From Planctomycetaceae bacterium (lineage in GTDB: Bacteria > Planctomycetota > Planctomycetia > Pirellulales > Pirellulaceae), in contig SXHS01000084.1 of the NCBI GenBank assembly GCA_005773145.1, positions 1 through 8,391 of the forward strand: a stretch of 8,391 nt of DNA, given 5' to 3'. The notes under the pieces were generated by a model that saw only the letters and a list, made by a program, of their open reading frames with translations, did no database searches and had not been told where the DNA came from. Below, piece by piece: positions 1-6,538 of the stretch. Each line of letters starts with the position of its first letter. Position 1 is the first letter of the stretch. The position numbers were made by a program, and so were the translations under genes.

Positions 1-62
1 CTCCCTCTAAGCCTGGGGTAAAACGCATAGCAACCATCCCCTCACGTCCGATCTGCCCCAAC

Positions 63-82
63 GGGGGAGCACAACGTCGGAC
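63..82 (+). repeat. Direct repeat, copy 1
   Basis: GGGGGAGCACAACGTCGGAC matches positions 251-270 at 18 of 20 bases with no gap. Just before it, GCCCCAACGGG (55-65) is the exact reverse complement of CCCGTTGGGGC at 245-255, so the two copies are flanked by inverted sequence. Confidence 0.6.
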
Positions 83-92
83 CGATTGTGCC

Positions 93-112
93 GCCCCGTT
101 GCCCTACGGGGC
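93..112. repeat. Small GC-rich hairpin
   Basis: GCCCCGT (93-99) and ACGGGGC (106-112) form a perfect 7-bp stem around the loop TGCCCT. No T-run follows on either strand, so it is not a typical intrinsic terminator. The 16 nt at 97-112 also match 13 of 16 positions with 240-255, which suggests the hairpin belongs to the same repeat family. Confidence 0.5.
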
Positions 113-188
113 CCAGAGCCCATGCCGACCGCCGCATAACCCTCAGTTGCGTGGGACTCACTCGCTTGCGCTTCGTGCTTGTAGTTTT

Positions 189-222
189 CGCTCGTTCCCA
201 GCCGGGAGCCTGGAGACGAGCG
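189..222. repeat. Interrupted 13-position stem-loop
   Basis: CGCTCGT (189-195) pairs with ACGAGCG (216-222). The stem continues through a T-G wobble and one C-A mismatch to CCAG (198-201) against CTGG (210-213), leaving an 8-nt loop. T-runs lie on the 5' side of the stem on both strands, so this does not look like an intrinsic terminator. It may be an extragenic palindrome. Confidence 0.5.
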
Positions 223-250
223 TCAAAAATCCGTCGCGGCGTTGCCCGTT

Positions 251-270
251 GGGGCAGCACAACCTCGGAC
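251..270 (+). repeat. Direct repeat, copy 2
   Basis: GGGGCAGCACAACCTCGGAC is 18/20 identical to 63-82. It overlaps the small stem 241-247/252-258 (GTTGCCC, loop GTTG, GGGCAGC shifted by one base, with one G-T wobble). It sits about 40 nt downstream of the cysC stop on the minus strand. Confidence 0.6.
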
Positions 271-307
271 GCTGTAGTTGGCAAACGCGTTTTCCCCCGG
301 CAACACG

Positions 308-976
308 CTACGCGGGGATCGTGCCGGATCGAATCAGATACCCGACAACGTGCTCGGCCAGTTGCGTCGCTGGTTCGTTCCCCGCGGGCAATTCCAACTC
401 GGGCGACAGGGGTGCCTCATACGGGTCATCGATCCCGGTAAATTGGCGAATTTCGCCAGCGCGGGCCTTACGATACAAGCCCTTGGGATCGCGGGACTCA
501 CAAACTTCAAGCGGGGCATTCACATAGATCTCGATGAAATCGCCCGGCCTCCCCTGAGACTCGACGAGCCGACGGGCGGCATCCCGATCCTTGCGGTACG
601 GGCTGATGAACGCCGTGATCGTGACAATACCGGCCGAACAAAATAGCTGCGCTACGGCACTAATCCGGCGGATATTCTCGCTACGGTCGTCCGCCGAAAA
701 CCCCAGGCCAAATCGCCGGGCGAAACCGTCCCCATACGCATCAGCCAGCATGGCAGGACTGGCATTGAGGCTGTGGCGGATATTATCCCCATCCAAGACA
801 CACGACCGCACGCCCCGGTGGGCCAATTGATGGTCCACCAGGTTCGCGATCGTACTCTTACCGCAGCCGCTGAGACCGGTGAGCCAGATCACACACCCTT
901 GATGACCGGCCAATTGTTCACGGTCCGTACGAGAGACGGCGTGATCATGCCACTTGATATGGGTCTCGTCCGACAT
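308..976 (-). CDS. cysC: Adenylyl-sulfate (APS) kinase CysC
   Basis: This 222-residue protein should phosphorylate adenosine 5'-phosphosulfate with ATP to give PAPS, the sulfate donor for sulfotransferases and for PAPS-dependent sulfate reduction, in the cytoplasm. Visible motifs are the P-loop GLSGCGKST (residues 34-42), the APS-binding DGDNIR (62-67), LGFSADDRSENIRR (91-104), the ISPYRKDRD segment (124-132), DPKGLYRKAR (163-172) and FTGIDDPYE (179-187). All are hallmarks of bacterial CysC. It is single-domain, with no fused sulfurylase or CysN GTPase. Unusually, about 19 residues (ASPAMLADAYGDGFARRFG, 72-90) separate the DGDNIRHSLN motif from LGFS, where common CysC proteins have only a few. 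The ATG at 974-976 is used. No strong ribosome site precedes it, but the N-terminus fits the family. No cysD, cysN or sat gene is in the window, and rpsR is divergent. Confidence 0.95.
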   Translation of the reverse strand: MSDETHIKWHDHAVSRTDREQLAGHQGCVIWLTGLSGCGKSTIANLVDHQLAHRGVRSCVLDGDNIRHSLNASPAMLADAYGDGFARRFGLGFSADDRSENIRRISAVAQLFCSAGIVTITAFISPYRKDRDAARRLVESQGRPGDFIEIYVNAPLEVCESRDPKGLYRKARAGEIRQFTGIDDPYEAPLSPELELPAGNEPATQLAEHVVGYLIRSGTIPA

Positions 977-1017
977 GGGGTTCTCGCAACAGAGGTCTCG
1001 GGATGGTTGCAGATCTT

Positions 1018-1045
1018 ATGGTACGTCATTGGCGTTTAACCGCAA
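1018..1045 (-). promoter_or_regulatory. Possible weak promoter for cysC
   Basis: On the minus strand, TTGCGG (plus-strand 1040-1045) and TACCAT (plus-strand 1018-1023) are separated by 16 nt, which resembles degenerate sigma70 -35 and -10 boxes (3/6 and 4/6 matches). They lie about 40 nt upstream of the cysC ATG. The match is poor and the call is tentative. Confidence 0.2.
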
Positions 1046-1082
1046 AGGCGCGGGAACGACACGCCCGTCGGCCCGCGTGGGT

Positions 1083-1175
1083 GCCTGAGCCATGCCTCAG
1101 GCCGGCATACGCCCCGCAGGGCAGCGCAACAGAACGCGCAGCCCGCAAATTCCGCCGGGGCCTGCGGCCGGGCGG
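1083..1175. repeat. Two GC-rich hairpins in the cysC/rpsR divergent region
   Basis: The first hairpin pairs GCCTGAG (1083-1089) with CTCAGGC (1096-1102) around a 6-nt loop. The second pairs CCGCC (1152-1156) with GGCGG (1171-1175) and, past a small bulge, GGCC (1159-1162) with GGCC (1166-1169). A further inverted pair links CCGCAGG (1114-1120) to CCTGCGG (1161-1167). None is followed by a T-run. Between cysC and rpsR (977-1425) I find no credible gene or RNA gene. In such GC-rich sequence some hairpins may be chance. Confidence 0.35.
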
Positions 1176-1237
1176 TACACGATCGCTCGGCGCTCTGCTC
1201 TGCAAATTCACGCCATCACCGGCGGACTAGCCGCCCG

Positions 1238-1275
1238 TGGCACCCAACGTCGTTGGCACCCAGCCCTGGCACCCC
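1238..1275 (+). repeat. Three TGGCACCC direct repeats upstream of the rpsR promoter
   Basis: TGGCACCCA occurs at 1238-1246 and 1254-1262, and TGGCACCCC at 1267-1275. The copies start 16 and 13 nt apart and end 17 nt before the putative -35 box of rpsR. The position would suit an activator or repressor site cluster, but no regulator is identified, and the region could simply be a repeat remnant. Confidence 0.45.
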
Positions 1276-1291
1276 AGCGGGCCCCCTTCCC

Positions 1292-1319
1292 TTGCATCGT
1301 GGGCGGATTCCACTACAAT
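1292..1319 (+). promoter_or_regulatory. Putative sigma70-type promoter of rpsR
   Basis: TTGCAT (1292-1297) and TACAAT (1314-1319) are spaced by 16 nt. The -10 box matches the consensus at 5/6, while the -35 box matches only TTG. Transcription would start near 1326, giving a leader of about 100 nt before the rpsR ATG. It is the best promoter-like match in the divergent region. Confidence 0.45.
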
Positions 1320-1337
1320 GGGCCCTTTGGGTTGGTA

Positions 1338-1377
1338 GCTGCGTGGCCCCGACAACGGAGTCGGCACCCTCGGCAGC
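1338..1377 (+). promoter_or_regulatory. Structured leader of rpsR
   Basis: Within the predicted 5' leader, GCTGC (1338-1342) can pair with GCAGC (1373-1377), enclosing a hairpin of CCGAC (1349-1353) and GTCGG (1360-1364) with loop AACGGA. Bacterial rpsF-rpsR mRNAs can carry an S6:S18-binding leader in which a CCG in a bulge is recognised. A CCG is present here at 1349-1351, but it lies in a stem in my fold and I could not match the known motif. Autoregulation is therefore a suggestion only. Confidence 0.3.
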
Positions 1378-1425
1378 CCTCCCAGACAGGCGAATCACTT
1401 TCTCCCGTATCCCAAAAGGTCCTCC

Positions 1426-1695
1426 ATGATCCCCAGTCGACCGAGCCGCCCCAGCAAGCGGGCCAAGACACGTGTCCGCACCGTGCGAAAGGATCCGATT
1501 TTCGTCGATGGCGAGCGGCCGCGTCCGATGTACGTCGACTATAAGGACGTGGAACTCTTGAAGAAGTTGATCAATCGCCACGGCCGAATCGTCGGTCGTC
1601 GTAAGTCGGGCTGCACGGCGGCCAGCCAGCATGCCGTGACCAAGGCGATCAAACGAGCGCGCATCATGGGTCTGCTCCCCTTCGTAGGCGACTGA
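1426..1695 (+). CDS. rpsR: Small ribosomal subunit protein bS18
   Basis: This 89-residue protein is bS18, which binds the central domain of 16S rRNA on the platform of the small subunit together with bS6. The family core is clear from residue 38 on: DYKDVELLKKLINRHGRIV, then the basic RRKSG, then the tail AIKRARIMGLLPFV, matching the S18 consensus ending KRAR--LLP. It is longer than the 75-residue E. coli protein because of a basic, proline- and arginine-rich N-terminal region (residues 1-23) before the VDGERPRP segment. The ATG at 1426 follows AAAAGG at 1414-1419, spaced 6 nt, a modest ribosome site. The gene is not next to rpsF, ssb or rplI as in many bacteria. It is divergent from cysC and precedes a thioesterase after a 72-nt gap. 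Confidence 0.97.
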   Translation: MIPSRPSRPSKRAKTRVRTVRKDPIFVDGERPRPMYVDYKDVELLKKLINRHGRIVGRRKSGCTAASQHAVTKAIKRARIMGLLPFVGD

Positions 1696-1712
1696 TGCCG
1701 GCGCCGGGGTGT

Positions 1713-1732
1713 TTCTCGAATCGTTTCGAGAA
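1713..1732 (+). terminator. Stem-loop between rpsR and the thioesterase gene
   Basis: TTCTCGAA (1713-1720) and TTCGAGAA (1725-1732) form a perfect 8-bp stem with the tetraloop TCGT, 17 nt after the rpsR stop. The sequence that follows, CGGGTGTGTTT, is only loosely T-rich, so termination would be partial at best. The stem could instead be an mRNA-processing or stabilising element that separates highly expressed rpsR from the downstream genes. Confidence 0.4.
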
Positions 1733-1767
1733 CGGGTGTGTTTCGGGGCGGATAGTCGTGCAACGCG

Positions 1768-2190
1768 ATGGCAGAGACCTTTCGAACGACGCGCCGCGTT
1801 GAGTTCCACGACACCGATGCCGCGGGCATCATGCATTTCGCCGCCTACTTCGATTTCATGGAAGAGGCCGAGCACGAATTTTTGCGCCATGTCGGGCTGA
1901 GCGTCATGACGGAGGACGCACAGGGGACGATCGGTTGGCCGCGGGTCCAAGCCAATTGTGACTACCTGCGCCCCGTACGATTCGAGTACGAACTGTCGAT
2001 TGACGTCAGCATTTCTCAACTCGGTGGCAAGAGCGTCACCTATGTGTTTGAACTCGCCCACGAACAACGCCCGGTAGCGCGAGGCTCGATGACGTCGGTG
2101 TGTTGCCGCATCCTGCCCGGTACCAAGCCACAGTCGATGGCCATTCCGGACGATTTCTTGCATCGCCTGGGACCCTATGTACGCCCCTGA
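1768..2190 (+). CDS. Acyl-CoA thioesterase, hot-dog fold (4HBT/YbgC family)
   Basis: This 140-residue protein is a single hot-dog domain of the 4-hydroxybenzoyl-CoA thioesterase/YbgC type, which hydrolyses acyl- or aryl-CoA thioesters to the free acid and CoA. The N-terminal signature VEFHDTDAAGIMHFAAYF (residues 11-28) aligns without gaps to the classic Pseudomonas 4HBT motif, and the catalytic aspartate falls at the same number, Asp17. Length also matches that family (about 140). There is no signal peptide, so it should be cytoplasmic. The substrate cannot be told from sequence. The ATG at 1768 gives a standard N-terminus but has no clear Shine-Dalgarno. It precedes the ABC ATPase by 73 nt on the same strand, suggesting a shared role in acyl-chain or lipid metabolism. 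Alternative: a YbgC-like enzyme of phospholipid metabolism. Confidence 0.85.
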   Translation: MAETFRTTRRVEFHDTDAAGIMHFAAYFDFMEEAEHEFLRHVGLSVMTEDAQGTIGWPRVQANCDYLRPVRFEYELSIDVSISQLGGKSVTYVFELAHEQRPVARGSMTSVCCRILPGTKPQSMAIPDDFLHRLGPYVRP

Positions 2191-2209
2191 ATTCACTCGA
2201 TGCGCCAGA

Positions 2210-2238
2210 AGGGCATGACCCTCGTGGTCTTCCGCCCT
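2210..2238 (+). promoter_or_regulatory. Stem-loop ahead of the ABC ATPase gene
   Basis: AGGGC (2210-2214) pairs with GCCCT (2234-2238), and inside it GACC (2217-2220) pairs with GGTC (2226-2229) around the loop CTCGT. It lies in the 73-nt gap between thioesterase and ATPase. It is followed by no T-run, so read-through is expected. It may tune translation or mRNA decay; this is a weak call. Confidence 0.25.
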
Positions 2239-2263
2239 GCATGCCAAGTAACGGGTGCCACAC

Positions 2264-2935
2264 ATGCCCGCTTTAATCCTGGACAAGATTCAAAAACAAT
2301 TTCCGACACCGGACAAGCCGGTGGTCGTCCTGCGCGATATCGACCTGCGCATGGAGAACGGTCAGAGTTTGGCCATCGTCGGCCCAAGCGGTTCCGGAAA
2401 GAGCACCTTGTTGCACCTGATCGGAACGCTCGATCGACCCACCGCCGGTCAATTGACCTTGGACGGTCGCGATCTGTTGGCCATGAACCCCCAGGCCTTG
2501 GCGGACTTCCGCAACCTGCAATTGGGGTTTGTGTTTCAGGAACACTATCTACTTCCACAACTGACCGCGTTCGAAAATGTCCTGATCCCCGCACTGGCGC
2601 GGGGCCGACCTCAATTCGACGTCACCGCTCGCGCGTTGGAACTGCTTCAGAAGTTGGGCTTGGAACACCGGCAGTCCCATCGCCCCGCAGAATTGTCCGG
2701 TGGCGAACGTCAACGCGTGGCACTAGCGCGCGCCCTGCTCCACCGTCCCCGCCTGCTGCTTGCGGACGAGCCCACCGGCAACTTGGATCACGAAACCGCA
2801 CGGGCGATGGGACAGCTGTTGCTGCAGATGCAACAACAGCACGCTGAGATGATTCTGATTGTTGTGACGCACAGCCTGGAGTTGGCCAGGCAGATGCACC
2901 GGTGTCTCCAATTGGACAATGGCAAACTCGCATAG
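2264..2935 (+). CDS. ABC transporter ATP-binding protein, LolD/YbbA/MacB family
   Basis: This 223-residue cytoplasmic nucleotide-binding subunit powers the FtsX-type permease encoded next to it. All ABC motifs are intact: Walker A GPSGSGKST (residues 40-48), Q-loop VFQ with Gln92, signature LSGGE (144-148), Walker B LLLADEP with the catalytic Glu169 (164-170), D-loop GNLD (172-175) and switch His203. The sequence around FVFQEHYLLPQLTAFENV is typical of the MacB/LolD/FtsE group, which drives mechanotransmission rather than membrane translocation. Automatic annotation would probably say LolD, but the partner is a long, about 10-TM permease like YbbP, so YbbA is the closer analogy. I chose ATG 2264 over an in-frame GTG at 2255 because MPALILDKIQKQF is the usual N-terminus; neither has a strong ribosome site. 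Confidence 0.92.
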   Translation: MPALILDKIQKQFPTPDKPVVVLRDIDLRMENGQSLAIVGPSGSGKSTLLHLIGTLDRPTAGQLTLDGRDLLAMNPQALADFRNLQLGFVFQEHYLLPQLTAFENVLIPALARGRPQFDVTARALELLQKLGLEHRQSHRPAELSGGERQRVALARALLHRPRLLLADEPTGNLDHETARAMGQLLLQMQQQHAEMILIVVTHSLELARQMHRCLQLDNGKLA

Positions 2936-2952
2936 CCTTGGTTAGTGCTGAC

Positions 2953-5900
2953 ATGGTGCAACGTCCGTCCACTCTGAGCATATCGCGTGTCGTGGCGCGG
3001 ACGTTCCGCCACCACTGGCGGATTCTGATATCGGTCTTGTTGGGCGTCACACTGGCCACCGCCGTGCTGACCGGCGCCTTGCTCGTCGGCGACTCCATGC
3101 TTGACAGCCTCCGGCACCTCGCATTGGACCGCCTGGGAGACATCGATCAGGCCGTCATCGGACAACATTTTTTTCGAGCGGCGTTGGTCGAGGAGATGGC
3201 CAAGGACGATGCGAACGCCCAGTCGTATGCGGCGATTGTTCCCACCATCCTGCTGTCGGCGATTTCTGCCGAGCGGGGGACCGGTCCTAGCACGCCAGCG
3301 CAGCCCACGCGGGCAGCCGGCGTGACGTTGATCGGATCGACACCCGCGTTCTGGGAATTGGGACCTGCGTCCAGCCGCCCGAAAGAACTGCCGAGCGATC
3401 GCGAAGTGGTCCTGAATCGGACCCTCGCAGACGCCTTGCACGCTCAGGTGGGGGATTCGATCGTCCTACGACTCCCGGTGGGGGATCAAGTCCCCGCGGA
3501 TAGTCCGTTGGCACAGAAGTCGAACCGGATCCGCAGTCTGGCCCAACTGCGTGTGATCGCCATCGTTCCCGCCAGCGGGTTAGGGCGATTCGATCTAACC
3601 AATCAGCAACAACCGCCGCGATTGGCCTATGTTTCTCTAGCCACCTTACAGCGAGCACTCGGCCAGGATCACAAGATCAATACCATCTTGTTGGCCCAAC
3701 GGTCGTCGTTGCAAGCAGAGTCCCTTACGCCTTCATCATCGCAGCGTGACGCGTCACCCATCCTGCGTCCCAACTTGGAGGATTTCGGAGTCAGCGTGAC
3801 TCGGCATCAGTTGCTGTTTCCCGACGCACCTTCCCCCACACCGGAACGTGTCTTCGATTACCTGCAGATTGCAACCGACCGCATGATGTGGGACCCCCGC
3901 GTGGCGCAAGCCCTGCACGTCGCCCTGAAGCCGCTCGGCGCGCAGGAGGTACTGACCTATCTGGCCAATTCGATCGAGCGTGTTGACCAAGGCGATGGGC
4001 GTTCCCCACCGCGTGCGATTCCCTATTCGATGGTCTCGGCCTTGGATTCCCATCACGACCTCGGTCCGCTGGACGACGTCAAGGGACAGGTGATTGCGTC
4101 GCTGGCCGATGATGAGATCGCGCTCAACCAATGGACTGCGGATCGACTTGCTGTCCGGCTCGGCGACATCATCCGCTTGCGATACTTCTTGCCGGAAACG
4201 ACCCACGGCGACGTGCGCGAGGCGGCGGCTGAATTCCGCGTGTCCGCAATCATCCCACTGACGGAGCCCGCGCGCCCGTTTGGTACCCAACAACCGGCCG
4301 CCTTCGACCAGCGCCCCACACGTGCCAACGATCCTCATCTGACGCCCACGGTCGTTGGAGTCACCGATGAGGCCTCGATCGAGGACTGGGATCCGCCATT
4401 TCCCTACGATCCTAGCCGCATTACCAAGGAAGACGAGGTGTATTGGGATTTCCATCGCACGACGCCCAAGGCCTTCGTATCACTGGCAGCGGGACGCCGG
4501 TTGTGGAACAGTCGCTTTGGCGGCACCACCTCATTCCGAGTCCCCCACGGCGACAAGATAACTCGCGACTCCGTCGTGGCCACCGTAACCGCCGCACTGT
4601 GGGGGGTGAAAAACGACCTGGGATTCGCCGTCCTGCCATTGCGATCGGACGCCCTGCGCGCCGCGCGAGGAACGACGGATTTTCAGTATCTGTTTCTGGG
4701 ATTCAGTGGCTTTCTTATGATCGCCGCCCTTCTGTTGGTCGCCCTACTGTTTCGATTGGGCATCGAACGTCGCGCGAGTGAATTGGGAATCCTCTCGGCC
4801 GTTGGCTGGAAACCGGCTCGCATTCGAGGTCTGCTGCTAGCGGAAGCGCTCCCCCTGGCGTTGTTCGGTGGCATTCTCGGAGCGGCGGCAGGTGCGGGAT
4901 ACGCGGCCCTGATGATCGCCGGGCTGCGGAGTCCTCAGTGGTGGTTGGCGGCCGTATCGACGCCGTTCTTGCGTTTCCATGCTTCCTTGACGAGTCTCGT
5001 CATCGGAGCGAGTTGCGGCGCCCTGATTGGTTGGGGCGTGACGTTTCTTTCGACACGTCCCTTGCGTCATGCGTCGGTACGCCGACTGCTGTCCAATCAG
5101 CTGCAAACAGCCGCGTCTGCGGTTGGCGATGGCGCTTGGCACGGACTGCGGTGGGTGCCGATGCTGCTATTGGTCGTCGCCGTGATATTGGGGTTGTTAG
5201 GAGCGAGATGGGATGGAGAGGGGCAAGCCGGCGCCTTCTTCACCAGCGGCGCCGCCCTCTTGGCTGCTCAATGCCTGGCCCTCTATCAAAGATGGCGCTA
5301 CGCGCCCGGGCGTTCCCTGCAGCCGGCGTCGATGGGCCTCCTACAACTCGCGGGGCGTAACGCGGGACGAAACGCGGGACGAAGCACGTTGACGACCGGA
5401 TTGATGGCGGCGGCCTGTTTTATCATCATTGCCATGAGCGCCTTCCGAGTGGCTCCGACATTACGAGGAACCGGTGGCTTCGATTTTATCGCGGAAAGTG
5501 GCCAACCCATTTTCGCAGACCTGACCACCCCGACCGGTCGACAGGCGGCCTTGGGCGAGAACGCCCATGTGCTAGACGGGGCCGTGATCCTGCCGCTGCG
5601 TCGCCAAGCGGGGGACGACGCCAGCTGCCGAAATCTATTTCGGTCGCAACGGCCCGCCCTACTCGGTGTCACGGAGGAGGTCCTAAGGGATGCCGATCGA
5701 ACGGATGTGGCGCATTTTGCCTGGGCGGCTGGTATGGGGATGGAGGGAACGACGCTTCAGAATCCCTGGCGACTGCTACACGCCGATGATGCGTCGCCCG
5801 TAGGTGTGATTCCGGTCATTCTGGACAAGAACACGGCTCTCTACGCGTTGAAACTCTCGGGGCGGATGGGGGAAACGTTTGACGTGGAGTACGGACCGGA

Positions 5901-6531
5901 GAAGCGGCTGACGTTTCGCGTGGTGGCCCTGCTATCCGGCAGCGTATTGCAGGGTAGCCTAATGGTCGCCGAGCGCGACTTGCTGACGCATTTCCCTAAT
6001 CTGGCTGGACAGCAAGTGTTTCTCATTCGCGCCCCGGCTGGTCGAGGTCCCGAGATCGCTCGGCAGCTGGAAACCACATTCGCCGACCAAGGACTACAGG
6101 TCGAGTTGGCTGCGGACCGGTTGGATCAATTGCTGGCCGTACAGAATACCTATCTCTCCACCTTCCAATCGCTGGGGGCCTTGGGCTTGGTATTGGGTGC
6201 AATCGGCGTGGCCGTTGTGCAGTTGCGTGGCGTGGAAGAGAGGCGGTCCGAGCTGGCCTTATTGCAGGCGGCCGGTTTTCGCCGAGCGCGCATCGCCCAG
6301 CTGGTGCTTGCGGAAAACATGACGCTCCTTGGCTTGGGCCTGGGCATGGGGGTCCTGGCCGCCTTGGTAGCCGTCTTACCCCATCACCAACTGACGGGGA
6401 GCTCTCTCTCCATCACCTCGCTGGCTGGGATGCTGATGGCGATCATCGTCACGGGCCTGGTGTCCGCGACCCTATCCGTGCGTGCGGTCCTGCGCAGCCC
6501 GATTGTCAGCGCGTTGCGTCATCCGGGATAA
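2953..6531 (+). CDS. Large FtsX/MacB-type ABC transporter permease (YbbP-like, about 10 TM)
   Basis: This 1192-residue inner-membrane permease partners the ATPase 17 nt upstream. Hydrophobic segments at about 26-46, 580-600, 627-657, 679-699, 734-750, 761-778, 812-832, 1070-1092, 1112-1142 and 1157-1178 suggest ten TM helices. Two FtsX domains are visible, each with the coupling-helix motif after its first helix: ERRASELGILSAVGWK (605-620) and ERRSELALLQAAGFR (1096-1110). The first periplasmic region is very long (about 47-578) and the second about 833-1068. E. coli YbbP has the same two-FtsX, ten-helix plan but about 800 residues. Porter-domain-like segments of the form LNxxxAxxLxxxxGD occur at 154-174 and 390-412, and a related one at 956-981. 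The ATG at 2953 is preferred; an in-frame GTG at 2902 would overlap the ATPase gene and add 17 non-conserved-looking residues. Substrate unknown, perhaps a lipid or lipoprotein. Confidence 0.9.
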   Translation: MVQRPSTLSISRVVARTFRHHWRILISVLLGVTLATAVLTGALLVGDSMLDSLRHLALDRLGDIDQAVIGQHFFRAALVEEMAKDDANAQSYAAIVPTILLSAISAERGTGPSTPAQPTRAAGVTLIGSTPAFWELGPASSRPKELPSDREVVLNRTLADALHAQVGDSIVLRLPVGDQVPADSPLAQKSNRIRSLAQLRVIAIVPASGLGRFDLTNQQQPPRLAYVSLATLQRALGQDHKINTILLAQRSSLQAESLTPSSSQRDASPILRPNLEDFGVSVTRHQLLFPDAPSPTPERVFDYLQIATDRMMWDPRVAQALHVALKPLGAQEVLTYLANSIERVDQGDGRSPPRAIPYSMVSALDSHHDLGPLDDVKGQVIASLADDEIALNQWTADRLAVRLGDIIRLRYFLPETTHGDVREAAAEFRVSAIIPLTEPARPFGTQQPAAFDQRPTRANDPHLTPTVVGVTDEASIEDWDPPFPYDPSRITKEDEVYWDFHRTTPKAFVSLAAGRRLWNSRFGGTTSFRVPHGDKITRDSVVATVTAALWGVKNDLGFAVLPLRSDALRAARGTTDFQYLFLGFSGFLMIAALLLVALLFRLGIERRASELGILSAVGWKPARIRGLLLAEALPLALFGGILGAAAGAGYAALMIAGLRSPQWWLAAVSTPFLRFHASLTSLVIGASCGALIGWGVTFLSTRPLRHASVRRLLSNQLQTAASAVGDGAWHGLRWVPMLLLVVAVILGLLGARWDGEGQAGAFFTSGAALLAAQCLALYQRWRYAPGRSLQPASMGLLQLAGRNAGRNAGRSTLTTGLMAAACFIIIAMSAFRVAPTLRGTGGFDFIAESGQPIFADLTTPTGRQAALGENAHVLDGAVILPLRRQAGDDASCRNLFRSQRPALLGVTEEVLRDADRTDVAHFAWAAGMGMEGTTLQNPWRLLHADDASPVGVIPVILDKNTALYALKLSGRMGETFDVEYGPEKRLTFRVVALLSGSVLQGSLMVAERDLLTHFPNLAGQQVFLIRAPAGRGPEIARQLETTFADQGLQVELAADRLDQLLAVQNTYLSTFQSLGALGLVLGAIGVAVVQLRGVEERRSELALLQAAGFRRARIAQLVLAENMTLLGLGLGMGVLAALVAVLPHHQLTGSSLSITSLAGMLMAIIVTGLVSATLSVRAVLRSPIVSALRHPG

Positions 6532-6538
6532 TTGAGAC

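Larger units (their letters stand above)
1..307. other. Non-coding stretch downstream of cysC with repeats
   Basis: I see no convincing gene here. Short open frames cross it, but none has a recognisable protein or a ribosome binding site. It is rich in palindromic and repeated sequence: a 20-nt direct repeat pair, an inverted 11-mer and two hairpins, listed separately. It lies immediately 3' of the minus-strand cysC gene. The only T-run on the minus strand (225-229) is not attached to a strong stem, so I cannot name a clear intrinsic terminator for cysC. The stretch looks like intergenic repeat sequence of the kind that is dispersed in planctomycete genomes; that link is an inference. Confidence 0.5.

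Noticed and set aside
88..527. Plus-strand open frames opposite the end of cysC
   Set aside because: They run across repeat sequence and antisense to cysC. Composition is low in hydrophobic core residues, and no ribosome site was seen.
1003..1544. Short plus-strand open frames (75 and 150 codons) in the cysC-rpsR gap
   Set aside because: They lack family resemblance, are rich in Arg/Pro/Ala, and the longer one runs into rpsR in another frame. They are best explained by high GC content.
1216..2286. Long minus-strand open frame of 356 codons
   Set aside because: It lies antisense to rpsR and the thioesterase, both unmistakable on the plus strand. Its translation resembles no family I know and is arginine/histidine-rich, as expected for a shadow frame in GC-rich DNA.
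2902..2952. In-frame GTG extension of the permease overlapping the ATPase gene
   Set aside because: The added 17 residues lie inside the ATPase coding sequence, whereas the ATG at 2953 gives a normal short cytoplasmic N-terminus before the first TM helix.
3754..4455. Minus-strand open frame of 233 codons inside the permease gene
   Set aside because: The plus-strand permease is continuous and has recognisable domains on both sides. The antisense product has no motif.
5351..5390. Tandem 12-nt repeat coding GRNAGRNAGRST in the permease
   Set aside because: It looks like a microsatellite, but an R-N-A-rich, GRS-containing segment before this TM helix is what I would expect of the family. With only two units and synonymous drift it is probably not a recent expansion.
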